Of a stretch of 64,000 nucleotides of DNA, positions 21,558-28,628 are shown piece by piece. The stretch is from Mycolicibacterium madagascariense (GTDB lineage: Bacteria > Actinomycetota > Actinomycetes > Mycobacteriales > Mycobacteriaceae). Location: the NCBI RefSeq assembly GCF_010729665.1, contig NZ_AP022610.1, forward strand, positions 2,232,001-2,296,000, written 5' to 3'. Under the pieces are notes generated by a model that saw only the letters and a list, made by a program, of their open reading frames with translations, did no database searches and was not told the DNA's origin. Position 1 is the first letter of the stretch; every line of letters starts with the position of its first letter. The position numbers and the translations under genes are program-made.

Positions 21558-22412
21558 GTGACCGGATCTCCCGACGCCCCCGATGCCCCCGAGATGGACG
21601 CCGACGGCCGTGCGCCGGTCGACGCCGAGGCGGGCACCGACACCAGCGAGTCCACCGAGTCGAGCGAACCGCCGAAGAAGAAGCGCGGCGCGTTCCGCGA
21701 AGCGGCGATCCTGGTCGCCATCGCGCTGGTGCTGTACTACGTGATGCTGACGTTCATCGCGCGGCCGTATCTGATCCCGTCCGAGTCGATGGAACCGACG
21801 CTGCACGGCTGTGCCGGATGCGTCGGCGACCGCATCATGGTCGACAAGGTCACCTACCGGTTCTCCTCGCCGGAGCCCGGTGACGTCATCGTCTTCAAGG
21901 GCCCGCCCGCGTGGGACATCGGCTACAAGTCCATCCGATCGTCGAGTGCGCCCATCCGCTGGGTGGAGAACGCGCTGTCGTTCATCGGGTTCGTGCCACC
22001 GGACGAGAACGACCTCGTCAAGCGGGTCATCGCGGTGGGTGGTCAGACCGTCGAGTGCCGCGCGACCACGGGTCTGACGGTCGACGGCAAGAAGCTGCAC
22101 GAGCCCTATCTCGACGTCAACACGATGATGGCCGATCCGGCGATCTACCCGTGTCTCGGCAACGAGTTCGGCCCCGTGACGGTCCCGCAGGGCCGGCTGT
22201 GGGTGATGGGCGACAACCGCACGCACTCCGCGGATTCGCGCGCCCACTGCACCAACCAGCCCGCCGACGCCCAGCGCGGCCTGCTGTGCACGGGTGACCC
22301 GATGGCGGGGACCGTTCCGGTCAGCAACGTCATCGGCAAGGCGCGCTTCATCGCATGGCCACCCGGCCGGTGGGGTGGCGTCTCGTCGATCAACCCGCAG
22401 ACCGCGCAGTAG
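21558..22412 (+). CDS. lepB: Type I signal peptidase LepB
   Basis: Membrane signal peptidase that cleaves Sec and Tat signal peptides. 284 residues from the GTG at 21558. TACTCT lies 6 nt upstream, which suggests a leaderless transcript; a TTG at 21507 is the alternative. An acidic cytoplasmic N terminus precedes one membrane segment (about residues 55-75). The Ser-Lys dyad is in [10 protein letters not shown] (Ser) and [11 protein letters not shown] (Lys), followed by [11 protein letters not shown]. rnhB follows at 12 nt. Confidence 0.96.
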   Translation: MTGSPDAPDAPEMDADGRAPVDAEAGTDTSESTESSEPPKKKRGAFREAAILVAIALVLYYVMLTFIARPYLIPSESMEPTLHGCAGCVGDRIMVDKVTYRFSSPEPGDVIVFKGPPAWDIGYKSIRSSSAPIRWVENALSFIGFVPPDENDLVKRVIAVGGQTVECRATTGLTVDGKKLHEPYLDVNTMMADPAIYPCLGNEFGPVTVPQGRLWVMGDNRTHSADSRAHCTNQPADAQRGLLCTGDPMAGTVPVSNVIGKARFIAWPPGRWGGVSSINPQTAQ

Positions 22413-22423
22413 GAGACCCCCGC

Positions 22424-23164
22424 GTGCCGGCGTCCTGGCCGCCTCGAGCCGTGATCCGCAAGTCCTCGGGCCTGCGCACCATCGAATCCGCGTTGTATCG
22501 GGGTGGCCTCGGACCCGTCGCCGGCGTCGACGAGGTGGGCCGCGGAGCGTGCGCCGGACCGCTGGTCGTGGCGGCGTGCGTACTCGGCCCGAACCGGTTG
22601 GAGAGCCTGTCGTCCCTCGACGACTCGAAGAAGCTCAACGAGCGCGAGCGCGAACGGCTGTTCCCTCTCATCAAGCGGTACGCGCTGGCCTACCACGTCG
22701 TGTTCATCCCCTCGACCGAGGTGGACCGCCGCGGCGTGCACGTCGCCAACATCGAGGGCATGCGGCGCGCCGTCGCCGGGCTGCCGGTCAAGCCGGGTTA
22801 CGTCCTCAGCGATGGCTTTCGGGTGCCGGGGCTCGCGGTGCCGTCGCTGCCGGTCATCGGGGGCGACGCCGCGGCCGCCTGCATCGCGGCGGCGAGCGTG
22901 CTGGCCAAGGTGAGCCGGGACCGCCTCATGGTGCAGATGGACCAGACCCACCCCGGGTACCGTTTCGGCCTGCACAAGGGCTACTGCACGCCGACCCACA
23001 CCGCGGCGCTGGCCGAGCTGGGTCCGTGCAGCGAGCACCGCTTCTCGTTCGTCAACGTGCGTCGCGCCCACCGGGGCGGCGGACGGTTCGAGGTCGTCGT
23101 GCGCGATCCGGGTGCCACGGAGACGGCGGAGGCGGAGCCGCCGCGCCAGGCCGGACTGGGCTGA
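22424..23164 (+). CDS. rnhB: Ribonuclease HII
   Basis: Endoribonuclease that removes RNA from RNA-DNA hybrids and misincorporated ribonucleotides. 246 residues from GTG, with AGGAG 8 nt upstream. Active-site acidic residues are in [27 protein letters not shown] and the later segment beginning GYVLSDGF. The C-terminal 25 residues are a low-complexity tail. It follows lepB as in M. tuberculosis (Rv2902c). Confidence 0.96.
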   Translation: MPASWPPRAVIRKSSGLRTIESALYRGGLGPVAGVDEVGRGACAGPLVVAACVLGPNRLESLSSLDDSKKLNERERERLFPLIKRYALAYHVVFIPSTEVDRRGVHVANIEGMRRAVAGLPVKPGYVLSDGFRVPGLAVPSLPVIGGDAAAACIAAASVLAKVSRDRLMVQMDQTHPGYRFGLHKGYCTPTHTAALAELGPCSEHRFSFVNVRRAHRGGGRFEVVVRDPGATETAEAEPPRQAGLG

Positions 23165-23205
23165 GGAAAGATGTACCGTACGACTACCGGAGGTCCACTG
23201 AATCG

Positions 23206-23511
23206 ATGAGTGCCGAAGATCTCGAGAAGTACGAAACCGAGATGGAGCTCTCGCTGTACCGCGAATACAAGGACATCGTGGGGCAGTTCAGTTACGTCGT
23301 GGAGACCGAGCGTCGCTTCTACCTCGCCAACAGCGTCGAGCTGGTGCCGCGCAACGCCGATGGCGAGGTCTACTTCGAGCTCCGGCTCGCCGACGCATGG
23401 GTCTGGGACATGTACCGGCCCGCCCGGTTCGTCAAGCAGGTGCGCGTGATCACGTTCAAGGACGTCAACATCGAAGAGGTCGAGAAGCCCGAACTGCGGC
23501 TGCCCGACTGA
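23206..23511 (+). CDS. DUF2469 protein
   Basis: 101-residue protein of the DUF2469 family, conserved in actinobacteria beside rnhB (Rv2901c in M. tuberculosis). It is acidic and Tyr/Glu-rich, starting MSAEDLEKYETEMELSLYREYKDIV, with no signal peptide or membrane segment. GGAGG precedes the ATG. No function is known. The next gene start (SDR) is 7 nt away, so the two were probably co-transcribed. Confidence 0.93.
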   Translation: MSAEDLEKYETEMELSLYREYKDIVGQFSYVVETERRFYLANSVELVPRNADGEVYFELRLADAWVWDMYRPARFVKQVRVITFKDVNIEEVEKPELRLPD

Positions 23512-23518
23512 GCGGCTC

Positions 23519-23955
23519 GTGAGCCAGGAGCGCGGTCCCGTCGCAGTCGTCACCGGCGCCAGCCGGGGCGCCGGGCGCGGTATCGCCGCCGCGCTGGTCG
23601 CATCGGGTTGGCGCGTCTACCTGACCGGCCGCACGGTGACCGATCCGGGTGACGGGGGCATCGCCGTCCCGGTCGATCACCGCGACGACGATCAGGTGGC
23701 CGCACTGTTCGGCCGCGTCGGCTCCGAGTGTGGCGCGCTCGACCTGCTCGTCAACAACGCGGCGGCCGTGCACGACGCGCTCGTCTCGCCAAAGCCGTTC
23801 TGGGACAAGCCCATCGAGTTGTCCGACATCCTCGACGTGGGCCTGCGGTCGGCGTACGTGGCGACCTGGCACGCGGCGCCGCTGCTGCTGGCCGCCGACC
23901 GCGGCCTCGTCGCCTTCACGTCGTCGCCGGGCTCGGTCTGCTACATGCACGGCCC
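23519..23955 (+). pseudogene. Short-chain dehydrogenase/reductase, 5' fragment split by the element
   Basis: N-terminal 143 or so residues of an SDR. The NAD(P)-binding TGASRGAGRGIA motif and the NNAA motif (LVNNAA) are present, then GSVCYMHGP at the integration point. After the 11-bp core the frame runs into element DNA and stops near 23990. The missing C-terminal part, with the catalytic YxxxK (YGAQK), is at 35151-35534. Joining the two at the core restores an uninterrupted 269-residue SDR. The gene is therefore inactivated here unless the element excises. Confidence 0.93.
23945..23955 (+). other. attL core
   Basis: ATGCACGGCCC, identical to 35151-35161. Bases on either side differ (C before and C after here; T before and G after at attR), so the shared core is exactly 11 bp. 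It lies in the SDR codons for Met-His-Gly-Pro. Confidence 0.9.
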
Positions 23956-23988
23956 CCCGTGCGGTCCTGACTCAGAACGGAGACACCG

Positions 23989-24282
23989 GTGATCGCCCGC
24001 TGGCTGGCCGCTGTTGACGCACACCCCGACACGATCGAGACGGACTCGATCATGGCGGCATTCATCGCCCAGGAGCCCGATCGGCTCTGGGCGCTCACCG
24101 ACGTCTACCGCGGTCTCCGTGACGTGCGCGAGCTGGTGGATCTCCGGGACGCCTTCCTGGAGCTCCTCGCGGATGGGTTCGTGACATCGGTGGTCGAGCT
24201 CGATTGCGACTGCGACACCGGCCCGGTCGTTTGCCAGGATGCGCTCTGCGGGGATGTGCTGTTCCGCATCCGAGATCTATGA
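23989..24282 (+). CDS. Hypothetical element protein with Cys cluster
   Basis: 97-residue protein starting at GTG, the first gene inside attL. A helical, acidic N-terminal part (WLAAVDAHPDTIETDSIMAAFIAQEPDRLWALTDVYRGL) is followed by a C-terminal cluster of four cysteines (CDCDTGPVVCQDALC), suggesting metal binding. GGAG lies about 9 nt upstream. In the excised circle it would be divergent from the integrase gene with only about 55 nt between them. I do not recognise a family; a regulator is possible from position. Confidence 0.65.
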   Translation: MIARWLAAVDAHPDTIETDSIMAAFIAQEPDRLWALTDVYRGLRDVRELVDLRDAFLELLADGFVTSVVELDCDCDTGPVVCQDALCGDVLFRIRDL

Positions 24283-24321
24283 GCCTGGTCACACAAACCC
24301 CAGCAGGGCCGGAAGTAACCC

Positions 24322-24776
24322 GTACTTATGTTCGTAGGGCCAAGGCCCTCGGTTGTGTTGATCCGGGCCACCGGTTGCCCGGCTCCGCAGGATTTCGCAC
24401 GTACTTATAGATGAGGGGGAACGGCCCACCGCCGTGATCTGCACCACGTTCGAGCCGGTGGGTGTCAACGTAACGCGTATCTATCCATAGAGGGACTGAA
24501 CTAAAACCGCTGGTCATCGAGGCCCTCTTGGTAACGGTTTGGTCACGGTCGGGCGTGACGCTCGAAACATTCCCCTATAGACCTTGTGAAGGGGCGAGAG
24601 CGCATACACCTACTTATAGGGTGAGGGCGACCAAAGGACGCGTTCCTATCTAGTGGAGCGGGTGACGCGCATACACCTATAGATGGTTGGGGGCCGAGAG
24701 CGAGCCCCCGCGAAATACTCCCGTATAGACACTATGAGGGGGTAGGTCGCAATACTCACCTACTTATAGATGAGGG
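24322..24776. repeat. Array of nine AT-rich sites (consensus near CCTACTTATAGATGAGGG)
   Basis: Related 18-26 bp sites occur at 24322, 24401, 24477, 24572, 24606, 24643, 24673, 24718 and 24755. The core is (C/G)TA(C/T)..TATAG followed by TGAGGG or AAGGGG. Several are imperfect palindromes: CCCCT...AGGGG at 24572-24594, CTAT-CC-ATAG at 24481-24490, and CTCA...TGAG at 24755-24774. The last six are spaced about 31-45 bp apart. GCGCATACACCTA is repeated exactly at 24600 and 24668. No gene lies in 24283-25076. Likely protein-binding sites for control or replication. Confidence 0.7.
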
Positions 24777-24834
24777 CCTAGAGCCCTCCCCAGACTTGCG
24801 TGCTGCTCCCGGCTCCTCCCGGAGAGCGCCGCAG

Positions 24835-25027
24835 CGGTCGCCTTGCCATCCCCTCGGCGACCGGCGACGACCGGACCCCCGCTACAGGGTCTCGGTCGTC
24901 AAGACTTCCCGCTGGCTCGGTGGTTCCTGCCCAGTGGTGAGCCGTCCGCTTCATCGGACGGATAAGGAACGCATGGCCTGCGTTCCGACCTTTCAGAGCG
25001 TCCCCTCGGTCCTTCGGGACCGGGGGG
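24835..25027. other. Hairpin-dense region, possible structured RNA
   Basis: Five consecutive perfect or near-perfect hairpins. CGGTCGCC (24835-24842) pairs with GGCGACCG (24856-24863). GACGACCG-GACCC (24866-24878) pairs with GGGTC-T-CGGTCGTC (24887-24900). CCGTCCG (24942-24948) pairs with CGGACGG (24955-24961). GGAACGCA (24966-24973) pairs with TGCGTTCC (24979-24986). An 11-bp stem at 25002-25027 closes on a TTCG tetraloop. The region lies between the site array and the first early gene. It may be a non-coding RNA or an ordered leader; I cannot assign a family or strand. Confidence 0.5.
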
Positions 25028-25076
25028 ATTCTCATTTGACCTGAACTGCGTACGTACGACACGAAAGGAGGGCACC

Positions 25077-25334
25077 ATGCCCGCCGACCAGTGCCCTCGG
25101 GGGCACTTGACACCCACCGCCGCTGAGCGCGACGCCCGAGGGCATTGCCGCCAGTGTGAGCGCGATCGAGCCAAGGCCAACAGAGTCAGCGACTCGATGC
25201 GACTGACGATGGTCCGCGCCTTCGAGGACGCGGGAGTTCAGTTCGTGGACGACGACGGCCAGCCCGTCGCCGCCGCCGAGGTAGTCCGCCAGCTCGCCGC
25301 GCTCTACGCGGCCGGTGCGCTACCGGCTGCCTGA
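25077..25334 (+). CDS. Small zinc-ribbon element protein
   Basis: 85-residue protein with AAAGGAGGG just before the ATG, one of the strongest ribosome binding sites in the element. The N-terminal half has a CxxxH...CxxC pattern (CPRGH, then CRQCERD), resembling the small zinc ribbons common in mycobacteriophages. The C-terminal half is helical (MVRAFEDAGVQFVDDDGQPVAAAEVVRQLAALYAAG). It is the first gene after the repeat array, so it may be an early regulator. No specific family recognised. Confidence 0.75.
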   Translation: MPADQCPRGHLTPTAAERDARGHCRQCERDRAKANRVSDSMRLTMVRAFEDAGVQFVDDDGQPVAAAEVVRQLAALYAAGALPAA

Positions 25335-25390
25335 CAGACCCCAGACATTGCCGTGCCCAGGTGGCACGCAACCCCTATAAGGAGATCGCC

Positions 25391-25615
25391 ATGCAACACG
25401 AGTACGACCAGGAGCGCGCCGAACGATTGATCCTCAACCTACGGGTTGAGATCCGGGGCCTGAAACGACGACTACGCGACGAGCGTGACGCGGCAGAGAG
25501 CGGTCTGTCGCCGCGTTGGCAGAAGAGCGTCGCCCAGCTTCGTGCCGACTGCGCCCGCTACCGCAAAGAGCGAAACGAGGCCCGCGCCGCGCTGGAGGCT
25601 CTGCGCCGTGGCTAA
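25391..25615 (+). CDS. Short coiled-coil element protein
   Basis: 74-residue, Arg/Glu-rich, almost entirely helical protein with coiled-coil heptads (MQHEYDQERAERLILNLRVE onward). The ATG at 25391 is chosen because AAGGAG lies 6-7 nt upstream; an earlier ATG at 25361 has no ribosome binding site. Its stop overlaps the GTG of the initiator-like gene by 8 nt, so it is translationally coupled to it. It may be a partner of that protein. No family recognised. Confidence 0.7.
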   Translation: MQHEYDQERAERLILNLRVEIRGLKRRLRDERDAAESGLSPRWQKSVAQLRADCARYRKERNEARAALEALRRG

Positions 25616-26261
25616 GGACGTTCCCGCGATCATCCGCTGGGACCAGGCATACAACCGCAACGGCAACCCGAAGTTGCCGCGTGCAGTCGTCAATGCCATC
25701 CGCACCTACGTGGACAACGACACCCTCGCCGGATGGGTATCCCAAGAGACCCTGGCCCAAGACACGGGTTTGGACGAGTCGAATGTGCGTCGGCAGCTCA
25801 GGAAGAACGAAGACGTCGGGTGGCTCGTCTCCAAGCGCGGTCGAGCTGGCCGCGCCAGCGAGTACCGGCTGACCTACCCCCAACCGGGCGCAGATGCCCG
25901 GTTAGACACAACCCCAACCGTGCAAATACGCACGGTTAGAGATCAGGACCCTAACCGGGCGCAGATGCCCGGTTACACACCCCAACCGTGCACAGACGCC
26001 CGGTTACTACCGGGCGCAGATGCACGCCCTACTACTCCTAGAACTTCTCCTCAAGAGAAGTTCTGTAGTTCAGATGCCAGTAGAGACGACCCGTGGGCAC
26101 AACCCACGGGAGACCCGTTCGCCGATGAGGGCGAACGGCTAGACGCACGCGAAGGGCGTGCCGTCGTTTGGGCAGCCGACGGGCTGCCCGACTCAGAGTG
26201 GCCTCCGAAGAGGCCACCCTCTAGGAACCTTCCGCGCGCCTTCGGCGACCGGATGGAGTAA
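25608..26261 (+). CDS. Replication-initiator-like winged-helix protein with internal origin
   Basis: 217-residue protein from GTG, with GGAGG 9 nt upstream. Residues about 24-90 form a helix-turn-helix/winged-helix domain (AGWVSQETLAQDTGLDESNVRRQLRKNEDVGWLVSKR...ASEYRLTY) like phage replisome-organiser proteins. Residues 92-217 are Pro/Asp/Arg-rich and look disordered. This half is encoded by four inverted-repeat iterons and then a run of unrelated hairpins. That is the lambda O arrangement: an initiator binding sites within its own gene. Helper functions such as helicase loading cannot be seen. Initiator role is inferred. Confidence 0.7.
   Translation: MAKDVPAIIRWDQAYNRNGNPKLPRAVVNAIRTYVDNDTLAGWVSQETLAQDTGLDESNVRRQLRKNEDVGWLVSKRGRAGRASEYRLTYPQPGADARLDTTPTVQIRTVRDQDPNRAQMPGYTPQPCTDARLLPGADARPTTPRTSPQEKFCSSDASRDDPWAQPTGDPFADEGERLDAREGRAVVWAADGLPDSEWPPKRPPSRNLPRAFGDRME
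25882..26064. other. Putative replication origin inside the initiator gene
   Basis: Four 22-bp inverted repeats with arms AACCG(G/T)GC and 6-nt loops start at 25882, 25916, 25953 and 25984. The first three are perfect and the fourth has one mismatch; a degenerate fifth is at 26008. They are followed by an AT-richer stretch and a perfect palindrome AGAACTTCTC (26040-26049) / GAGAAGTTCT (26055-26064). Iterons plus AT-rich block plus palindrome, inside the initiator gene, is the lambda origin layout. Confidence 0.65.
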
Positions 26262-26311
26262 CCGGCAATCGCAACACCACAACTGTGAGCCTCGGCCTGA
26301 CAGCCGGGGCT
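26090..26311. repeat. Train of unrelated hairpins in and after the initiator gene
   Basis: Perfect stems: CCCGTGGG/CCCACGGG (26090-26110), CCGTTCGCC/GGCGAACGG (26115-26138), GCACGC/GCGTGC (26145-26161, extended by GAC/GTC), GGGCAGCC/GGCTGCCC with a 4-nt loop (26170-26189), and GTGGCCTC/GAGGCCAC with loop CGAA (26198-26217). AGCCTCGGC/GCCGGGGCT with one wobble (26288-26311) lies after the stop. Centres of the middle four are about 27 nt apart. Sequences differ, so structure rather than a shared site appears conserved. Confidence 0.65.
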
Positions 26312-26366
26312 CTCGCTGTATCCGGGATCGGCAACCGCTGATCTCGTAACCACAAGAGGGGATGAA

Positions 26367-26537
26367 ATGTACGACCAGCTAGAGCAAGCCGTCCTGGCAG
26401 CCGCCGAGAGCGGCGCACCGCCCAGGACGTTCGACGTCGGCCCAGACGCCGCCGTCGAGTTCGGCACCGGCCGCAACCCGTTCGACGGGTTGCAGATCAC
26501 CGCGTGGGACGACGTGGCGACAGGACGCTGCGAATGA
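26367..26537 (+). CDS. Small acidic element protein
   Basis: 56-residue protein beginning MYDQLEQAVLAAAESG, ending with a 4-nt ATGA overlap with the next gene. AGAGGGG lies upstream of the ATG at 26367; the nearby ATG at 26362 soon hits a stop. It is acidic with no cysteines or membrane segment. Coupling to the zinc-ribbon/HTH gene suggests it belongs to the same transcript. No family recognised. Confidence 0.6.
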   Translation: MYDQLEQAVLAAAESGAPPRTFDVGPDAAVEFGTGRNPFDGLQITAWDDVATGRCE

Positions 26538-26941
26538 CCCTCTCCGGTACAACCACCCTCGGCAGCCCCCAACTGGCTGCCCTTGCCCCCACGATCGAAA
26601 CGGACGACGCTCTGACCAGCGCGTCCGCGAACGTCAAAACGAGGGTGTGCCAGGACTGCCGGGGACGCAAGCCCGAGACAAGGTTCCCGGCCGACAAGTA
26701 CGGCCGAGCAGACACCCGCATGTGCCTGCAATGCGTGGACGAGAACACCCCGGTCCTGATGACCGAGACCGAGATTGCCAAGTGGCTGGGCGTCCCGATC
26801 GCGGAGGTTCGGACGTGGCCCACCGCTGGCGACTACGCGCCGCCCGGGAAGGCGGCGATTCCGCTCTACAGCCGCATGGCGGTCACCGAGGGCTACTTGC
26901 CGCCAGGGTGGCGGTCGGTGTTCGACGGGATCGCAACGTGA
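26534..26941 (+). CDS. Zinc-ribbon protein with excisionase/MerR-like DNA-binding segment
   Basis: 135-residue protein coupled to its upstream and downstream neighbours by 4-nt overlaps. A CxxC...CxxC zinc ribbon (CQDCRGRKPETRFP...MCLQC, about residues 38-75) is followed by a helix-turn-helix stretch (TETEIAKWLGVPIAEVRTW). A wing-like P..YSRMAV segment comes next. This resembles AlpA/Xis/MerR-type small DNA-binding proteins, so it is the best candidate for the recombination directionality factor or satellite regulator. That role is inference only. Confidence 0.6.
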   Translation: MTLSGTTTLGSPQLAALAPTIETDDALTSASANVKTRVCQDCRGRKPETRFPADKYGRADTRMCLQCVDENTPVLMTETEIAKWLGVPIAEVRTWPTAGDYAPPGKAAIPLYSRMAVTEGYLPPGWRSVFDGIAT

Positions 26942-27153
26942 CCGAGGACGAACGCGAGCAAGCGTTCCTCCGATCGGTGTTCAACACTGAGTGCTACTTC
27001 GCCGCCGTCCGCGCGGCCGGTGACGTTCCGTGGTTCGAGGACCCCGACAAGCTCGCCAAGCTCGAAGACAAGTGCCCCGGGATCTCGCAGAGCCCGGGCG
27101 AGGATGCCCGCCGCATCCTGTTCAACCGCCGATACCAGGAGACCAAGCGATGA
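26938..27153 (+). CDS. Hypothetical element protein (71 aa)
   Basis: 71-residue protein from GTG, overlapping the upstream stop (GTGA) and the downstream ATG (ATGA). It is rich in Glu, Asp and Arg, with the segment FNTECYFAAVRAAGDVPWFEDPDKLAKLEDKCPG. It sits between the putative DNA-binding protein and the scaffold-like gene. No family recognised; it may be a small structural or regulatory phage protein. Confidence 0.6.
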   Translation: MTEDEREQAFLRSVFNTECYFAAVRAAGDVPWFEDPDKLAKLEDKCPGISQSPGEDARRILFNRRYQETKR

Positions 27154-27590
27154 CCGTTACCGACGACACGACGACCGAGACCCCCGAGGCCGAGCCGACG
27201 ACCACCGACGAGGCGTCGCCCAAGCCCAACCGGGAGGCGCGGTATCGAACCGAGCGCAACGCCGCCCGGGACGAGCTGGCAGCCGCTACCGCCCGCATCG
27301 AGCGGATGCAGCGAGCCGAGGTCGAACGATTCGCCGCCGAGGCTGGTCTGTCGATGGGCGCCGATCTGTTCATCAACGGCAACGGCGTGGCCGACTACCT
27401 CACCGACCAGGGCGACGTGGACGCCGAGAGGGTTGCCGCCGACGTGGCAGCCGTCCTCGCTGAGCGTCCCGGTCTGCGAAGGAATGCCCCGGCGATCGAC
27501 CCGTCGATGGGACTAGGTGGTCAGGGGACGCCGCAGCGCCTCCCCACGATGGCTGATCTGCTTCGGGGCAGCACCACTCAGCCCTACTGA
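27150..27590 (+). CDS. Putative capsid scaffolding protein
   Basis: 146-residue acidic protein: a Thr/Glu-rich disordered start, a coiled coil (about residues 28-65, EARYRTERNAARDELAAATARIERMQRAEVERF), then a C-terminal tail with LRRNAPAIDPSMG and PTMADLLRG. This composition and its position just upstream of the capsid gene match the scaffold proteins of many mycobacteriophages. It would guide capsid assembly. A terminator separates it from the capsid gene, which is unusual for such a pair. Confidence 0.65.
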   Translation: MTVTDDTTTETPEAEPTTTDEASPKPNREARYRTERNAARDELAAATARIERMQRAEVERFAAEAGLSMGADLFINGNGVADYLTDQGDVDAERVAADVAAVLAERPGLRRNAPAIDPSMGLGGQGTPQRLPTMADLLRGSTTQPY

Positions 27591-27647
27591 TTTCGAGCGC
27601 GAGTCCGTGGCTCGCGTTCACCTAAAAGCCTCTGTGAGGCACCCCCG

Positions 27648-27673
27648 AGGCCCAGTCCGTGACTGGGCCTTTT
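27648..27673 (+). terminator. Intrinsic terminator between scaffold-like and capsid genes
   Basis: Perfect 10-bp stem AGGCCCAGTC (27648-27657) / GACTGGGCCT (27661-27670), loop CGT, then TTTT. Two smaller hairpins precede it: CGCGAG/CTCGCG (27597-27616) and GCCTC/GAGGC (27628-27640). It would separate early from capsid transcription, or act as an attenuator. Confidence 0.75.
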
Positions 27674-27707
27674 CCATCGCAGCACAACCACTCTCAAAGG
27701 AATACGC

Positions 27708-28529
27708 ATGACCATGCTCCGCACCAACACCGCCGACGCCTTCACCCCCGAGGACTACGGCAAGGCCGTCGACCTCGCAGTCAAGGCGACCTCGGTCGCA
27801 GCCCGTACCGCGACCGTCGTCGGCACCGACAAGAAGCAGATCAACTTCCCGCTCTGGACCGCGGACCCCGCTGTCGGTTGGTACAACGAAAACGACGTGA
27901 TCGCCGAGACGGACGGCGCTACCGACGAGGTCGAGGTCATCCCGACCAAGACCGCGGGCCTCACCCCGATCTCGAACGAGCTGGCGAAGGATTCGACGCC
28001 CGAGGCGCTCGACCTCATCGCGGCCGGTCTGTCCAACCAGATCACGCGCGCGATCGACGGCGCTTACCTCGCCAACACCACGGCCAAGGGACCGGATGGT
28101 CTGCTCTCCATCGCCTACACGGGCGTGGAGACCGGCGCGAGCCTGGCGAATCTCGATCCGTTCGTGGCAGCTCGCTTTGCCGCCAAGACGCACGGCTCCG
28201 ATCTCACGTCGTGGATCGTCTCCCCGGCGCAGGCCGAGGCGCTGAGCAAGCTCAAGGTCGCCAGCGGCTCGAACCAGACCCTGATTCAGTTCGTGGAGGA
28301 CGGGCTCACCGTGGCCGGTCTCCCCGTCGTGGTCTCCGACCAGGTGGACGCCAACACCAAGTTCTGGGGCATCCCCAAGGCGCACGTCGTCCTAGTGATG
28401 CGCGAGGGCACCCGCGTGGAGCGATTCCCCAACGTCCAGCGGGACGGCCAGTGGGTCCGCGCGGTGTCGCGTCTCGGCATCGGGTTCCTCAACCCTGCCG
28501 GTGTCGTGCGCGGTTACAAGATCGCCTGA
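27708..28529 (+). CDS. HK97-type major capsid protein
   Basis: 273-residue capsid protein with AAAGGA before the ATG. Family hallmarks are the strand/E-loop region INFPLWTADPAVGWYNENDVIAETDG, PTKTAGLTPISNELAKDSTPEALDLIAAGLSNQI, AIDGAYLANT, GPDGLLS, and the late VVVSDQVDANTKFWGIPKAHVVLVMREGT. It lacks the long N-terminal delta domain, consistent with a separate scaffold and with my seeing no protease gene. It would form the head of a satellite particle, possibly smaller than the helper's. The fold is confident; self-sufficiency is not. Confidence 0.9.
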   Translation: MTMLRTNTADAFTPEDYGKAVDLAVKATSVAARTATVVGTDKKQINFPLWTADPAVGWYNENDVIAETDGATDEVEVIPTKTAGLTPISNELAKDSTPEALDLIAAGLSNQITRAIDGAYLANTTAKGPDGLLSIAYTGVETGASLANLDPFVAARFAAKTHGSDLTSWIVSPAQAEALSKLKVASGSNQTLIQFVEDGLTVAGLPVVVSDQVDANTKFWGIPKAHVVLVMREGTRVERFPNVQRDGQWVRAVSRLGIGFLNPAGVVRGYKIA

Positions 28530-28569
28530 CCCAAAACCCAAAGCGAGACAACTGAATACGAGGCTGGAG

Positions 28570-28590
28570 GGGCACCCCGAGCGGGTGCCC
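28570..28590 (+). terminator. Hairpin downstream of capsid gene
   Basis: GGGCACCC (28570-28577) and GGGTGCCC (28583-28590) with a 5-nt loop, followed by TTCTGG. A short terminator-like structure 40 nt after the capsid stop. Confidence 0.5.
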
Positions 28591-28628
28591 TTCTGGTCTC
28601 CTCACACCACCACAGAGGGGATGAACAG

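Noticed and set aside
24322..24776. Nine-site array considered as a CRISPR array
   Set aside because: Repeats are degenerate, irregularly spaced and the intervals are too short and variable; no cas genes nearby.
24778..25113. Minus-strand open frame of about 111 residues across the hairpin region
   Set aside because: It runs through strong inverted repeats, has no recognisable domain and no ribosome binding site. The plus-strand counterpart (24796-25044) looks equally accidental; open frames are expected in GC-rich structured DNA.
25882..26030. Iteron cluster considered as a CRISPR array
   Set aside because: Units are inverted repeats of 22 bp with 2-15 nt between them and lie inside a coding frame; there are no spacers of regular length and no cas genes.
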